A stretch of DNA of 64,000 bases from Spirochaetales bacterium (GCA_016934415.1 JAFGSW010000025.1:1-64000); one strand, 5' to 3'; numbered from the stretch's first letter, positions 39,398-48,285 are shown. Notes: generated by a model not told the origin, from the letters alone. Program-made: numbers and translations.

Positions 39398-40735
39398 TCA
39401 GTGTTTCCGGATCACCTCCAGAGGCCGAATCCGGCCGGCTATGAAGGCGGGGAAAATCGAGAAAAAGACCGCCAATCCGACGGTGAACAGGCTCACGCCC
39501 AGGACTTCCCAGAAACCGATCCGGATGGGGATGACTTCCAGATAATATTCCGGATTGAGCACCTGCACCTGTTCCACGGGGAACGGGCCTGTAAAGGGCG
39601 ATGCGATCAGACTCGCGATGCGATTGCCGGCCGTCATGACGACGTCGATCCCCTTGAAAATTTCATTGATGTTGACGGCGACGAGGAGGCCCGCCCCCAC
39701 CCCGATCGCCGTGCTGAAGAGTCCGGCGAGCAGCCCGACACAGAGAAATGAAAAGGTGATCGAACCGGGAGAGGCGCCGAGACTCTTGAGGATGCCGATC
39801 TCCTGCAGCCGGTCGAGATACATCATGATCATCGAGGAGATGATGTTGAAGGCCGCCACCACCACGATGAGGAGCATGATGAAGAGGAGCAGAACTTTCG
39901 TGCTCTCGTATGCTTGGTAATAATTACCGTACATCTCCCGCCACGTCAGAAGACGCCAGTACACGGCATCCGGGTCGATGAAACGCTCCCAGTGCGACGC
40001 CTGCCGGTCGATATGGGTGAAGGGATCGGCGACTTTGAGCTTCAGTTGGATGTAGGAATTTTCGGACGAAAGGTCGCGCTCACCGGCGGCGAATTGGATA
40101 AAGACCGTGCTTTTGTCCAATTCCTGGTAGCCGATCGAATAAATGCCGGTGATGGTATAGCGGTTGGGCCGGGCCTGGATCACCGTCTCCCGTCCCACCC
40201 GTTTTGTTCGGTGCGTGAACACGGTCACCGTTTGCCCGACCGTGAGGCCGTACTCTTCCGCCAGGGCCTTGCCGATGACGATCGAATTTTTCCGTGAAAG
40301 ATCGAAAGCGCCCCGGGTGATTTTGGTAAAGCGGGCGAAACCCGGATCGTCCCGGTCAAGGCCGGGATCGACGGCCCGAATATTCACGAAGGAGCGCTTG
40401 CCGCCGGCAAAAAGGAGCCCGCCGCCGCGGATCTCGAGTGACGCGTAGACGATGCCCGGCGCTTTTTTCAATTCCGGGAGGCGCTTTTTAACGACGTCGA
40501 CGTCATACCCCCCCCCGGAAAGCGTCATGCGCAGGTGTCCCGTGTCGAATTCGATGTATCGCTGGGTGATGCCCTCGATCATGCCGTTCGCCACCGTGAG
40601 AATCACGATCACCGGGATCAGGCTTAAGGCGATGCTGACGATCGGCAGAAGAAGATGCGAGCGGCGCCTCTCGTCCGCCCGTTTGCGGCCGACGAAATTT
40701 CTGAGACCGTAGTAGAGGGAAACACGAAGGTTCAT
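39398..40735 (-). CDS. Lol-type ABC transporter permease (FtsX domain), second copy
   Basis: Inner-membrane permease of a LolCDE-like complex that extracts lipoproteins for the outer membrane. The 445-residue protein has a TM helix at residues 30-52 (LLPIVSIALSLIPVIVILTVA), a large MacB-like periplasmic domain to about 280, then three helices of the FtsX domain (VLLLFIMLLIVVVAAFNIISS, FLCVGLLAGLFSTAIGVGAG and one near 410). LGASPGSITFSFLCVGLL is the LolC/E-like coupling region. It overlaps lolD by four bases. The other permease precedes lolD, so the order is permease, ATPase, permease. Confidence 0.85.
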   Translation of the reverse strand: MNLRVSLYYGLRNFVGRKRADERRRSHLLLPIVSIALSLIPVIVILTVANGMIEGITQRYIEFDTGHLRMTLSGGGYDVDVVKKRLPELKKAPGIVYASLEIRGGGLLFAGGKRSFVNIRAVDPGLDRDDPGFARFTKITRGAFDLSRKNSIVIGKALAEEYGLTVGQTVTVFTHRTKRVGRETVIQARPNRYTITGIYSIGYQELDKSTVFIQFAAGERDLSSENSYIQLKLKVADPFTHIDRQASHWERFIDPDAVYWRLLTWREMYGNYYQAYESTKVLLLFIMLLIVVVAAFNIISSMIMMYLDRLQEIGILKSLGASPGSITFSFLCVGLLAGLFSTAIGVGAGLLVAVNINEIFKGIDVVMTAGNRIASLIASPFTGPFPVEQVQVLNPEYYLEVIPIRIGFWEVLGVSLFTVGLAVFFSIFPAFIAGRIRPLEVIRKH

Positions 40736-41433
40736 AGATCGCGCAGCGCCCCGTGTTCCAGGACGTAGCTTCGATCGGCCTTCCGGCTGACGGAGCGGTC
40801 GTGGGTGACCATGATCATCGTCTTCTTCATTTTCCGGACGAGGTCGAAGAGAAGGGCGAGCACCACCGAGGCGTTCCGCTCGTCCAGATTGCCGGTCGGC
40901 TCGTCGGCCAGAATAAGCTCGGGCGAATTGATGAGCGCCCTGGCCACGGCCGCACGCTGACGCTCGCCGCCCGAAAGCTCGGCCGGGGAGTGATCGCTTC
41001 GGTGGGCGAGCCCGACTTCGGCAATGAGTGCGGCCGCCTCGCGGCGCGCTACGGCGGCCGCACGCCCGGCGATCAAGGCGGGTATCATCACGTTCTCAAG
41101 CGCGGTGAAGTCCTTGAGGAGATAATGGAATTGGAAGATGAACCCGATGATCGCATTTCGGTAGCCTGAAAGATGGCGCTCCGCTACGGTACTGATCCTG
41201 TTCCCGGACACCTCGATGACGCCGTCGGTAGGAGAATCCAGGCCGCCGATAAGGTTTAAAAGCGTGCTCTTGCCCGAGCCGGATTCGCCGAGCACGAGCA
41301 CCGTCGTTCCCTCGGCGACCCGCAGGTTCACGTTTTCGAGCACCACCACGTCCTCGGGACCCATGCGGTAGATTTTTTTAAGCCTGCTCACCGCCACGAT
41401 GTCCCGGCCGTTCCTTTTGGTTTCATTCATCAT
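40732..41433 (-). CDS. lolD: LolD-type ABC transporter ATP-binding protein
   Basis: ATPase of the lipoprotein-releasing complex. The 233 residues have Walker A VLGESGSGKSTLLN near 50, the Q-loop FIFQFHYLLKDFTALENVM near 95, the signature LSGGERQRAAVARALINS near 152, and Walker B ELILADEPTGNLDERN near 172. The Q-loop wording FQFHxLLxxFTALENVMxP is typical of LolD over the related MacB. It overlaps both flanking permease genes, by 11 and 4 bases, and the three form one unit. Confidence 0.9.
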   Translation of the reverse strand: MMNETKRNGRDIVAVSRLKKIYRMGPEDVVVLENVNLRVAEGTTVLVLGESGSGKSTLLNLIGGLDSPTDGVIEVSGNRISTVAERHLSGYRNAIIGFIFQFHYLLKDFTALENVMIPALIAGRAAAVARREAAALIAEVGLAHRSDHSPAELSGGERQRAAVARALINSPELILADEPTGNLDERNASVVLALLFDLVRKMKKTMIMVTHDRSVSRKADRSYVLEHGALRDL

Positions 41434-42787
41434 GAAGCACCTCCGACGGTTTGATCTCGGAGATCTTCAACGAGGCCAGGAAAGCGGCCCCGACGGCCGA
41501 AATGACGGCGAATAAAAACATGAACAATACCTCCTCGAAAATGACGACGCTCGGCACCTCTCGGAAATAGAAGACGCGGGGCGAAAAGGGAGACTCGACA
41601 TACCCCAGATGCGCGGAGAGACCGAAGAGGGAAAGCGCCTCCTCGACGAACCGGATAACAGCGTTTGCGGCGTCGGTGACGAGGCTGAAGACCGAGTTGA
41701 TGTTGGCAGCGACGAGCAGCCCCACCAGGATGCCGATCACCCCGCCCGAAAGTCCTATCAGCAGGCCTTCGAACATGAAAATCGTCCGGATTTGGGCGGG
41801 CGAGGCCCCCGTGGCCTTGAGAAGTGCGATCTCTTCGAATTTTTCATACACGACGCGGCGCAGAGAGTTGTAGATCATGAAACCGACGACGATAAAAATC
41901 AATCCGACCAGGAACAGCATGATGTTTTTTTCCATGAGAAGGGCGCCGAAATAACTGCGGTTGAAATCGCGCCAGGTTTTCACCGTATCGCCCGCATCCA
42001 AAACAAGCGGTTCGACGAGCGCCTTGACGGAAAGATCTTGAAACCTGTCTTTGAGCTTTATGCCGTAATACAACGGCACGGTGACGCCGGGAGCGACAAG
42101 CGGTTCCGAGTTATCAAGGGACATGAAAAGGTACGACTGGTCGATGTCCCGGTACCCGCTCTTGAAAATACTCGAGATCCGGTAACGGCGGCTCACCGCT
42201 TCACCGCCCGGGGAGCCGCCGCGTAGGGAAATCTGGTCGACGGAGGTGATGACGATCTGCGATCCCTCCCGGACGCCAAGGTACTGGGCGAGGAGGTATC
42301 CCGCCATGACCGACCCCGGAGATCCGATGCCGAAATCGGCCTTCATGATCGAGAGCTCGTTTTTGCCGTATTTCAAGCCGAAGAGATGGCGGATGAAGCT
42401 TTCATCCTTGAGCGCGGCGGAGGGATCGACCGCCCTGACCGTGCCCGGCGTGGTCTCTGAATGTCCGTCGGCCCGGTCAAAAATGACCTGGAACTGGCGG
42501 AACGGTACCACCGCCGCCACCTGCGGCAGAGAGGCGATCCGCTCGCGCGTCGCGGGAGCGAGGGGATTCCCCGCGGGAGATTCGATTTGCAGGTGGTAGG
42601 AGGAAAGCTCGAGGAGGTTGTTGATGTAATTGAGCTGAAAGCCGTTCATGACGCCGATGACGGTCGTCAGCGTGATGAGGCCGAGCACCAGGCCGAAGAT
42701 GGAAAGGAGGGTCAGGGCGAAACCCTTGCTGCGGCGGAGCGCCTTGAAATAACGCAATGCGGTAAACGCGATGAAATACTGCTTCAC
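41423..42787 (-). CDS. Lol-type ABC transporter permease (FtsX domain), first copy
   Basis: A partner permease of 454 residues. The N-terminus FALTLLSIFGLVLGLITLTTVIGVMNGF resembles the LolC/LolE consensus. A periplasmic domain to about 285 precedes three further helices (MLFLVGLIFIVVGFMIYNSLRR, LLIGLSGGVIGILVGLLVAA and one near 425). ALLKATGASPAQIRTIFMFEGLLIG is the cytosolic coupling helix. It lies one base after the secreted repeat-protein gene and overlaps lolD. That neighbour may be a lipoprotein-pathway client or helper, but it has no visible lipobox itself. Confidence 0.85.
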   Translation of the reverse strand: MKQYFIAFTALRYFKALRRSKGFALTLLSIFGLVLGLITLTTVIGVMNGFQLNYINNLLELSSYHLQIESPAGNPLAPATRERIASLPQVAAVVPFRQFQVIFDRADGHSETTPGTVRAVDPSAALKDESFIRHLFGLKYGKNELSIMKADFGIGSPGSVMAGYLLAQYLGVREGSQIVITSVDQISLRGGSPGGEAVSRRYRISSIFKSGYRDIDQSYLFMSLDNSEPLVAPGVTVPLYYGIKLKDRFQDLSVKALVEPLVLDAGDTVKTWRDFNRSYFGALLMEKNIMLFLVGLIFIVVGFMIYNSLRRVVYEKFEEIALLKATGASPAQIRTIFMFEGLLIGLSGGVIGILVGLLVAANINSVFSLVTDAANAVIRFVEEALSLFGLSAHLGYVESPFSPRVFYFREVPSVVIFEEVLFMFLFAVISAVGAAFLASLKISEIKPSEVLHDE

Positions 42788-42788
42788 T

Positions 42789-43868
42789 TCAATATTCTTT
42801 CGTCCGGATCATCCGGCCGTCCTGAATGAATTCCTCCTTCACTTTTTTCTGCTTCTGGTAATACACCCGGATGACGACTTCCTCGTCCCGAAAAATTTCC
42901 TCGTGCCAGGAGTCCGCGTTCGTATAGGTGGTGCGCATTTCGAGGAGACCGCGCCGGTAATAGTCTTCGTGTTCGAGGCCGCCGTCGCCCTTGTAAAAGT
43001 ACCTCCACTCCTCGACGCCGATCTCGCTCTTCTTGCGCATCGTCTTTTTCCGGTCGCCCTCGTACGTGTAGGTGACCACGACTTCTTCGCCCGAGGCGCC
43101 GGTCGTCGTCTCCGCGACTATATTGCCGTCTTCGTCGTATGTTCGGTCGGTTTTTGTTTTGGCCGAAGGATTTTTAACGGTTTCCTTTACGAGTTTTCCC
43201 GACTGCGTGTCGTACGTGTAGTCCTGTACGTCCAGAAGCTCGTCCTTGTTCCACTCTTCGCGATGAAGCGGTTGGCCGTTTTCATTATTTGTGGTTTCAA
43301 CGATCCGCCCGTCGCGGTATTCCCACTCCCCGACGAGCATCCCTTCGCCGTAGGTAAAATGTATGACGACCACCGAATTATCGGGAAAAATCCGGCGCAT
43401 GCTTCGCAGGCGCCCCGCGGGAGAGAGCTCGTATTCGTCCGTATAGAGGCGCTCATCCTTGGCGTCGACGGTGTCAACGAAATCGATGCCGCGCGCGGAA
43501 TAGGAATACGTCTTCTTCTGAGTGAGAACTCCCTTTTCGTGGATATATTCGAATTTCATGCGGCCCTTGTTGTCGAAGAGACTGTGTGCGACGAGCTTTT
43601 TATCCTCGTAGTCGAATTCTTCCGTCTTTCGGCCGTGTTCGTCGAAGAGTATTTCCCAACGCTTCCATTCTTTTTTTGAATGAAGCAGCGTTCTCGTTTC
43701 TTTCGTCCCGTCGCGCTTCACAACGAGCACGTATTCAAATTCATCCATCCGGTAGCGGTCGATCGGCTGGAGAGAGACGCCCACCCAATCCGAACGGTAA
43801 TATTCCGTGTCTGCGAAGGACGGAAAGAAGGAAAGAAGGAGGATGGAAGAAAGAATTATAATCTTCAT
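42789..43868 (-). CDS. Exported protein with repeated YxxxG-type units
   Basis: The protein is not recognised by name. A signal peptide (KIIILSSILLLSFFPSFADT) indicates export. The remaining 340 residues are a chain of short beta units such as LFDEHGRKTEEFDYEDKKL, LFDNKGRMKFEYIHEKGVL, TYDEDGNIVAETTTGASGE and YFYKGDGGLEHEDYYRRG. These resemble the bacterial toxin_YwqK/MORN-like or RHS-like repeats that build a long beta sheet. It overlaps ftsY by four bases and precedes the Lol-type operon by one base. The same style of repeat ends the secreted protein at 18.7 kb. Confidence 0.72.
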   Translation of the reverse strand: MKIIILSSILLLSFFPSFADTEYYRSDWVGVSLQPIDRYRMDEFEYVLVVKRDGTKETRTLLHSKKEWKRWEILFDEHGRKTEEFDYEDKKLVAHSLFDNKGRMKFEYIHEKGVLTQKKTYSYSARGIDFVDTVDAKDERLYTDEYELSPAGRLRSMRRIFPDNSVVVIHFTYGEGMLVGEWEYRDGRIVETTNNENGQPLHREEWNKDELLDVQDYTYDTQSGKLVKETVKNPSAKTKTDRTYDEDGNIVAETTTGASGEEVVVTYTYEGDRKKTMRKKSEIGVEEWRYFYKGDGGLEHEDYYRRGLLEMRTTYTNADSWHEEIFRDEEVVIRVYYQKQKKVKEEFIQDGRMIRTKEY

Positions 43869-44764
43869 ATTTCGCCAAACAATGATGAAAGATAAGTATC
43901 GGTTCGGAACGGTTCAATGTCTTCGAGCCTCTCACCGTTCCCCACGAACGATACGGGCAATCCCAGCTCTTTCCCGACGGCCACCGCGATACCGCCTTTC
44001 GCCGAGGAATCGAATTTGGCAAGGGCGATGGAGTCGATCCCGGGCGAAGCCTTGAAGACTTCCGCCTGACGCAATGCGTTTTGTCCGGTGGTGGCGTCGA
44101 TGACGAGCATTCTATGATACAGCCCGGCGGAATCGCGTCGGCCGGTCGCAATTCGATCGATTTTCACCAACTCCCTCACCAGTTGCTCCTTGTTATGCAT
44201 CCTGCCTGACGTATCAATGAATAGGAGCTGCGCGTGCCTGCTTTTGGCGCTTTCCAGGCTGTCATACACCACCGCCCCGGGATCGGCGCCCTGAGCCTGA
44301 CGCACTACTTTCAGACCCAGGCGTTCGCCCCAGAGGGCCAGCTGTTCTGCAGCCGCGGCGCGGAACGTATCGGCCGCCGCGAGGACGATGTCGTCGAGCC
44401 CGTAATGCTTGCGGAAAAAGGAGGCGAGCTTGGCGATGGTCGTCGTTTTTCCCACCCCGTTGACGCCGAGTACGAGAACGACGTTCAAGGCGTCCTTCAC
44501 CGGAACTATGTCGGCCGCGGAGATCCAGGAGCGCATCATATCTTTGCATAGAGCGACCAGGGTTTCCTCATCGGAGGCGCGGCGTTCGCGAGACTCACGC
44601 TTGACGTCGGCAACGATCGCGGAGGCGACCGCGGCGCCGACGTCGGCTTCGATGAGGAGGTCCAGAAGATCGTCGAAGCGGGCGTCGTCGCCCTCGGGCC
44701 GGCGGAAGAGCGAACGCAACCGCTCGCCCAGACTGGATTTTTTCACTGCTCTGCGCTCCTTCAT
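43865..44764 (-). CDS. ftsY: Signal recognition particle receptor FtsY
   Basis: Docks SRP-ribosome complexes at the inner membrane. The 299-residue SRP GTPase keeps a short N domain and the G domain: VLVLGVNGVGKTTTIAKLA near residue 97 (G1), LAAADTFRAAAAEQLALWGERLG near 127 (G2), LLFIDTSGRMHNKEQLVREL near 180 (G3), LAKFDSSAKGGIAV near 248 and VSFVGNGERLEDIEPF near 272. The usual FtsY word is TKLDGTAKGG; here it is AKFDSSAKGG, an unusual G4. The acidic A domain is missing, as in many non-enterobacterial FtsY. It follows the PEGA gene after 12 bases. Confidence 0.94.
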   Translation of the reverse strand: MKERRAVKKSSLGERLRSLFRRPEGDDARFDDLLDLLIEADVGAAVASAIVADVKRESRERRASDEETLVALCKDMMRSWISAADIVPVKDALNVVLVLGVNGVGKTTTIAKLASFFRKHYGLDDIVLAAADTFRAAAAEQLALWGERLGLKVVRQAQGADPGAVVYDSLESAKSRHAQLLFIDTSGRMHNKEQLVRELVKIDRIATGRRDSAGLYHRMLVIDATTGQNALRQAEVFKASPGIDSIALAKFDSSAKGGIAVAVGKELGLPVSFVGNGERLEDIEPFRTDTYLSSLFGEI

Positions 44765-44776
44765 GCGGCGCCGCCG

Positions 44777-46195
44777 TTACCCGACGGTCTGGTCGCGGCT
44801 GTTGAGGTAGCGGAAGAGTTCATAGAACATGTTGACGAACAGCGCACCGGTAATGAAAAAGGTGAACATATAGGACGCGCTGAAAAATTCGAACTCACCC
44901 AACTTATTCGCGTCATAAAAATCGCGCATCAGCCCGTAGCTGAAGGCCGGAAACGGAACCGAAAGGATAAAGGCCGCCAAAGAGGTATAATAGCGCCAGC
45001 GCTTGGAGGACTTGAGCGCGTCATAATCGATGACCGTCTTTACCAGGGCGATATTGAGCGTGGCGGCGGCGGCCGGGCCGATTCGCTCGTAGACATTCTG
45101 AAAACCTTCAAGGCGGATTTCGAGCCGGGTGAGGATGGCGGGCATTTCGGCGACGAGAGGCGTTGTCCCCATCCAGAGCGAATTGAAATAGACGTTCGCC
45201 GACGGCGGAAGGGTGTTGACGACGATGAATTTCTCTTCGCTCTTCTCAAGATGGTACTTCAGCGACTTCAGTTCAAGGTTGGCGACGCGGGTTTTTTCCC
45301 TCAGGCTCTTATATCCGGGCGATTCAATATCGAGCGTGATTTCACCGGGCGGCAGATCGGGAATCTCGACCGTCCCCATTCCCGCGAAGGCGCCGTTTAT
45401 TTTTATGTACGAAAACGTCGGCTCGACGTCGACGAGGAGGTCAGCCCACTCTCGTCCCACGATCGCCGTGATGAGAGCGGGAACGGATTTGTCCAGAGAT
45501 TCGAACAGCTCCTGAGGCTTGCCCGCTTCCTTGAATGTGAAGACGTTCTTTTCCATGATCCGGTCGAAGAGATACAATTCGCAGTAGAGGTAGCCCTGGA
45601 TTTCTTCGACCGAGCCCCATAGCAATGCATCGACGCCGATTTCATCGCAGTACTGGAGGGCGGAGAAAGGAGGCGCGGGGAAAAGTTGGCCGTTCTGGTC
45701 TTTGAACACAATGGGTTTTTCGTTACCGACCACGACCGTGCGGACGTCAAGATCGCGTAAAAAAGAGATGCGCTTTCGGATCAACTCGCTCGACGTGATG
45801 TAATCCTCGTTAATTTTACGTTTTTGGAATTCCTTCGTTTCGGCGAAGAGGGACTCATCCCTCGTTTTCTGGAGCGCCAGAAGCTTGTCGATTTCTTTTT
45901 TCAACTCCGTATTGACGATGAGCGTCTTCAGGGAAACGAGCTCCTCTCCGTCCAGGCGGTGCGTGCGGTAGTGGAGTATTTTTTCACGCAGCTGCAAGGG
46001 GAAACTGGACGCCAGGTACATGTTCTGCTTGCTGACATTGACTGTTCGAAACTGGCTGACGCCGAGCGTCCAATTGAGATGGGTATCGATCGGCACCGTA
46101 TCGACTGGCGTCTGCTGGGCCTGAAGCGGAAACGCAGTCGCGACCGCGAAGATGAAACCTGCTATAATGCGCACGGGACGGCGGGAGGCGTTCAT
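44777..46195 (-). CDS. Exported or membrane protein with PEGA domains
   Basis: The protein is of unknown role. A signal segment (IIAGFIFAVATAFPLQAQ) is followed by an N-terminal domain with a helical stretch near residues 70-130. Two PEGA-type beta units follow (SYIKINGAFAGMGTVEIPDLPPGEITLDIE near 265, VVNTLPPSANVYFNSLWMGTTPLV near 325). The C-terminus has two TM helices (YYTSLAAFILSVPFPAFSYG, ASYMFTFFITGALFVNMFYE). PEGA units occur in surface proteins and often bind other envelope parts. It starts inside the prfB stop codon (ATGA), so expression is tied to release factor 2. Longer readings belong to prfB in another frame. Confidence 0.78.
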   Translation of the reverse strand: MNASRRPVRIIAGFIFAVATAFPLQAQQTPVDTVPIDTHLNWTLGVSQFRTVNVSKQNMYLASSFPLQLREKILHYRTHRLDGEELVSLKTLIVNTELKKEIDKLLALQKTRDESLFAETKEFQKRKINEDYITSSELIRKRISFLRDLDVRTVVVGNEKPIVFKDQNGQLFPAPPFSALQYCDEIGVDALLWGSVEEIQGYLYCELYLFDRIMEKNVFTFKEAGKPQELFESLDKSVPALITAIVGREWADLLVDVEPTFSYIKINGAFAGMGTVEIPDLPPGEITLDIESPGYKSLREKTRVANLELKSLKYHLEKSEEKFIVVNTLPPSANVYFNSLWMGTTPLVAEMPAILTRLEIRLEGFQNVYERIGPAAAATLNIALVKTVIDYDALKSSKRWRYYTSLAAFILSVPFPAFSYGLMRDFYDANKLGEFEFFSASYMFTFFITGALFVNMFYELFRYLNSRDQTVG

Positions 46196-47302
46196 GACGA
46201 TTGCCCCTTGATCCAAACGGAATGCAGATAGGCCTCGATGAACTGATCGATTTTCCCGTCCATCACCGCCTGGATATTGCCCGTCTCGTGTTTGGTCCGG
46301 TGGTCTTTCACCAGATTGTAGGGCTGGAAAACGTAGGAGCGGATCTGGTTGCCCCACGATATATCCTTTTTTTCGCTTTCGACTTTCTTTTTCTCCTCGT
46401 CCTGCTGATCTTTGAAATATTCGTAGAGGCGGGAGCGGAGAACTTTCATGGCCGTGGCTTTATTCGAGAACTGGCTGCGCTCGTTCTGGCATTGTACGAC
46501 AATACCGGTCGGAAAATGGGTGATCCGCACGGCCGAATCGGTCTTGTTCACCTTCTGGCCGCCGGCGCCGCCCGCGCGGTAGGTGTCGATGCGGATGTCC
46601 TCGTGTTTTATGTCGATCTCGATCTGCTCGTCCAGTACGGGAGAGGCGAAGACCGAGGCGAACGAGGTGTGGCGACGTTTGTTGGCGTCGAATGGCGATA
46701 TGCGCACGAGACGATGGATACCCGTTTCGGACTTGAGAAACCCGTAGGCGTAATCGCCTTCCACCTGCAGGGTGACGGACTTGACGCCGCCTTCCGCCTC
46801 CTGGATATCGATGAGCGTTTTCTTGTACGCGTGCTGCTCGCACCAACGAGTGTACATGCGAAGCAGCATGCTCACCCAGTCGCAGGCCTCCGTTCCTCCG
46901 GCGCCGGAGTGAATGGACAAAAAAGCCGGGGCGGAATCGTGAGCGCCGCCCAGGAATTCCACCACCCGCGCCTCCTCGTATTCGGTCTCCAGCTTCTCGA
47001 ATTGACCGCGGATGTCGGATTCCAGATCGGTTTCCTCTTCGGCTGCGGCGAGTTCGGCGAGCTCTTTGAGTTGGTGGAAATCCTTGAGGATGGTCTCCCA
47101 CGACTGCAGGCGGCGCGACTGTTGTTTCAGACTAGAAAGAACGCTTTCGGCGTGTTCGCGGTTTTTCCAAAAATCAGGGTTAACGGTCTCCTGTTCGAGC
47201 GAGGCGATGGATGTCTTCAGTTTTTCCGGGTCAAAGGCCCCTCCAGGTTTTTTCCAATTCTTCGCCCAGAGCGGCTAATTTCGGCTGTAAATCCTCGAGC
47301 AT
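46192..47302 (-). CDS. prfB: Peptide chain release factor 2, made by programmed +1 frameshift
   Basis: Ends translation at UGA and UAA. The gene is in two frames. ATG 47302, behind GGGAGAAG, encodes 23 residues (MLEDLQPKLAALGEELEKTW...) up to CTT-TGA. The +1 frame then continues DPEKLKTSIASLEQ to the end, for about 369 residues in all. The body has the GTEACDW region, the GGQ motif in YRAGGAGGQKVNKTDSAVRI and the NERSQFSNKATAM stretch that follow RF2. A gene model starting only at 46965 would miss about 110 residues. The stop overlaps the PEGA gene. Confidence 0.95.
47231..47244 (-). promoter_or_regulatory. Programmed +1 frameshift site of prfB
   Basis: On the minus strand the bases read GGAGG-GGC-CTT-TGA-C. 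A Shine-Dalgarno-like GGAGG lies three bases before the slippery CTT, followed by the in-frame TGA and a C. This is the classic RF2 autoregulation arrangement: a shortage of RF2 lets the ribosome slip. Confidence 0.93.
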
Positions 47303-47342
47303 GATCTTCTCCCGGCGGAAGGCGACATCGACCGAACGCCCC

Positions 47343-47615
47343 TCAGGCGCGGACAACCAATTTTCGCCATTTTTTGTCTTTCAGCGTGCTGATCTGAAGT
47401 GTTTTTTCAAGCGGGTATTGGTACATGCGGACCGCGTCGTAAGAATCGGTCAGCCTGTCGATATCGCGCTTGAGCCGCTTCAGGTATTCTTCATTGATCG
47501 ACGTATGTTCGTAGACGTGAGCCTGCATTTTGGAGAATCCGTACTGCTTCAGCAAAGCCCCCACGGCCTGCTCGTGGTCGCTTGAGGACAGGTCACAGCA
47601 CACGGATACGAACAT
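47343..47615 (-). CDS. Cas2-like ferredoxin-fold protein, not next to CRISPR
   Basis: A 90-residue protein with the Cas2/VapD layout. The first strand ends in Asp (MFVSVCCDLSSSDHEQ), followed by a helix HEQAVGALLKQYGF, a strand SKMQAHVYEHTSI, a helix EEYLKRLKRDIDRLTDS, and a strand YDAVRMYQYPL. That is the order and spacing of Cas2. There is no repeat array, no cas1 and no other cas gene in the window. It lies between prfB and a hypothetical gene in a translation operon. An upstream TTG would add 12 residues. It could be a nuclease or a structural relative with another job. Confidence 0.6.
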   Translation of the reverse strand: MFVSVCCDLSSSDHEQAVGALLKQYGFSKMQAHVYEHTSINEEYLKRLKRDIDRLTDSYDAVRMYQYPLEKTLQISTLKDKKWRKLVVRA

Positions 47616-47669
47616 GCACCTGAATTTATAGATATCGATTGAACGTGTCAAACCCCATGAAGCCCAGGC

Positions 47670-48023
47670 TTATTTATCGCCGAAGAGCTCGTCGAAAGAA
47701 GGGACGTAATTGGGATCCTTTTTTTTGGATTCTATGGCTTGCGCAGCCGACGATGTCTGGGCGGCGGTTTCCTCGGCGTCCAATTTCGCCTTGGTTCTGT
47801 CGTAAATATCTTCAAGGTTTTTCCCGCCGAACAGTTTCCGCAGGTCGGCGGCCACGGCGAACGAAAGGCTTTCCCGTTTCTGCTTGTCTTTTACCCGCCA
47901 AATGCTTCTCATGGCCGCTCCGAAGAGGCCTTCCAGATCGGTCAGCGTGCCCGTTATTTTCGGCAGGCCCTGCTTCATCAGGAACGCGTTCAATCTGGCG
48001 GCAATTTGTTCGAAGTTGGCCAT
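47670..48023 (-). CDS. Hypothetical protein, 117 residues
   Basis: The protein is not recognised. It starts MANFEQIAARLNAFLMKQGL behind GGGAG. The longer reading would run through the tRNA gene and is rejected. The first 85 residues look helical and mildly basic. The C-terminal 35 are an acidic, Ala/Lys/Asp-rich flexible tail ending SFDELFGDK. No signal peptide is present. It is located between tRNA-Arg and the Cas2-like gene, all transcribed from the promoter at 48.2 kb. Confidence 0.72.
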   Translation of the reverse strand: MANFEQIAARLNAFLMKQGLPKITGTLTDLEGLFGAAMRSIWRVKDKQKRESLSFAVAADLRKLFGGKNLEDIYDRTKAKLDAEETAAQTSSAAQAIESKKKDPNYVPSFDELFGDK

Positions 48024-48049
48024 ATTCGGCTCCCGTGAAAAACGATGAT

Positions 48050-48122
<73 letters not shown>

Positions 48123-48128
48123 TAGCAC

Positions 48129-48189
48129 AAGCTGTTGAATAAACCGCGTTTTCCGCAGAGCGGAAAACCAGCGGTATTTTCAACAGCTT
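48129..48189. repeat. Near-perfect inverted repeat in the tRNA-Arg leader
   Basis: AAGCTGTTGAATAAACCGCG and its continuation GTTTTCCGC pair with GCGGAAAAC and CAGCGGTATTTTCAACAGCTT around a three-base loop. The arms are about 29 bases long with few mismatches. It lies between the minus-strand promoter at 48.2 kb and the tRNA, so it would be transcribed as a very stable hairpin. The ends (AAGCTGTTGAA) resemble mobile-element termini, but there is no gene inside. Confidence 0.85.
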
Positions 48190-48211
48190 CCATAAACGTA
48201 AAGCGATACTA

Positions 48212-48240
48212 ACAATAGTGATTTGCGGGGAATAAGTCAA
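48212..48240 (-). promoter_or_regulatory. Promoter of the tRNA-Arg/prfB transcript
   Basis: On the minus strand TTGACT (48240-48235) and TATTGT (48217-48212) are separated by 17 bases. The -35 box lies only five bases from that of the divergent promoter. Confidence 0.75.
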
Positions 48241-48245
48241 TGTCC

Positions 48246-48273
48246 TTGACACTCAGCCGGGGCCCGTTATAAT
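48246..48273 (+). promoter_or_regulatory. Promoter of the DUF4321-maf transcript
   Basis: TTGACA (48246-48251) and TATAAT (48268-48273), both perfect, are separated by 16 bases. The predicted transcript begins near 48280, about six bases before the ATG at 48286. Confidence 0.85.
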
Positions 48274-48285
48274 GCTTTCCACCGT

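Noticed and set aside
47343-47615. CRISPR-Cas locus
   Set aside because: A Cas2-like fold alone; no direct-repeat array, cas1 or effector gene anywhere in the window.
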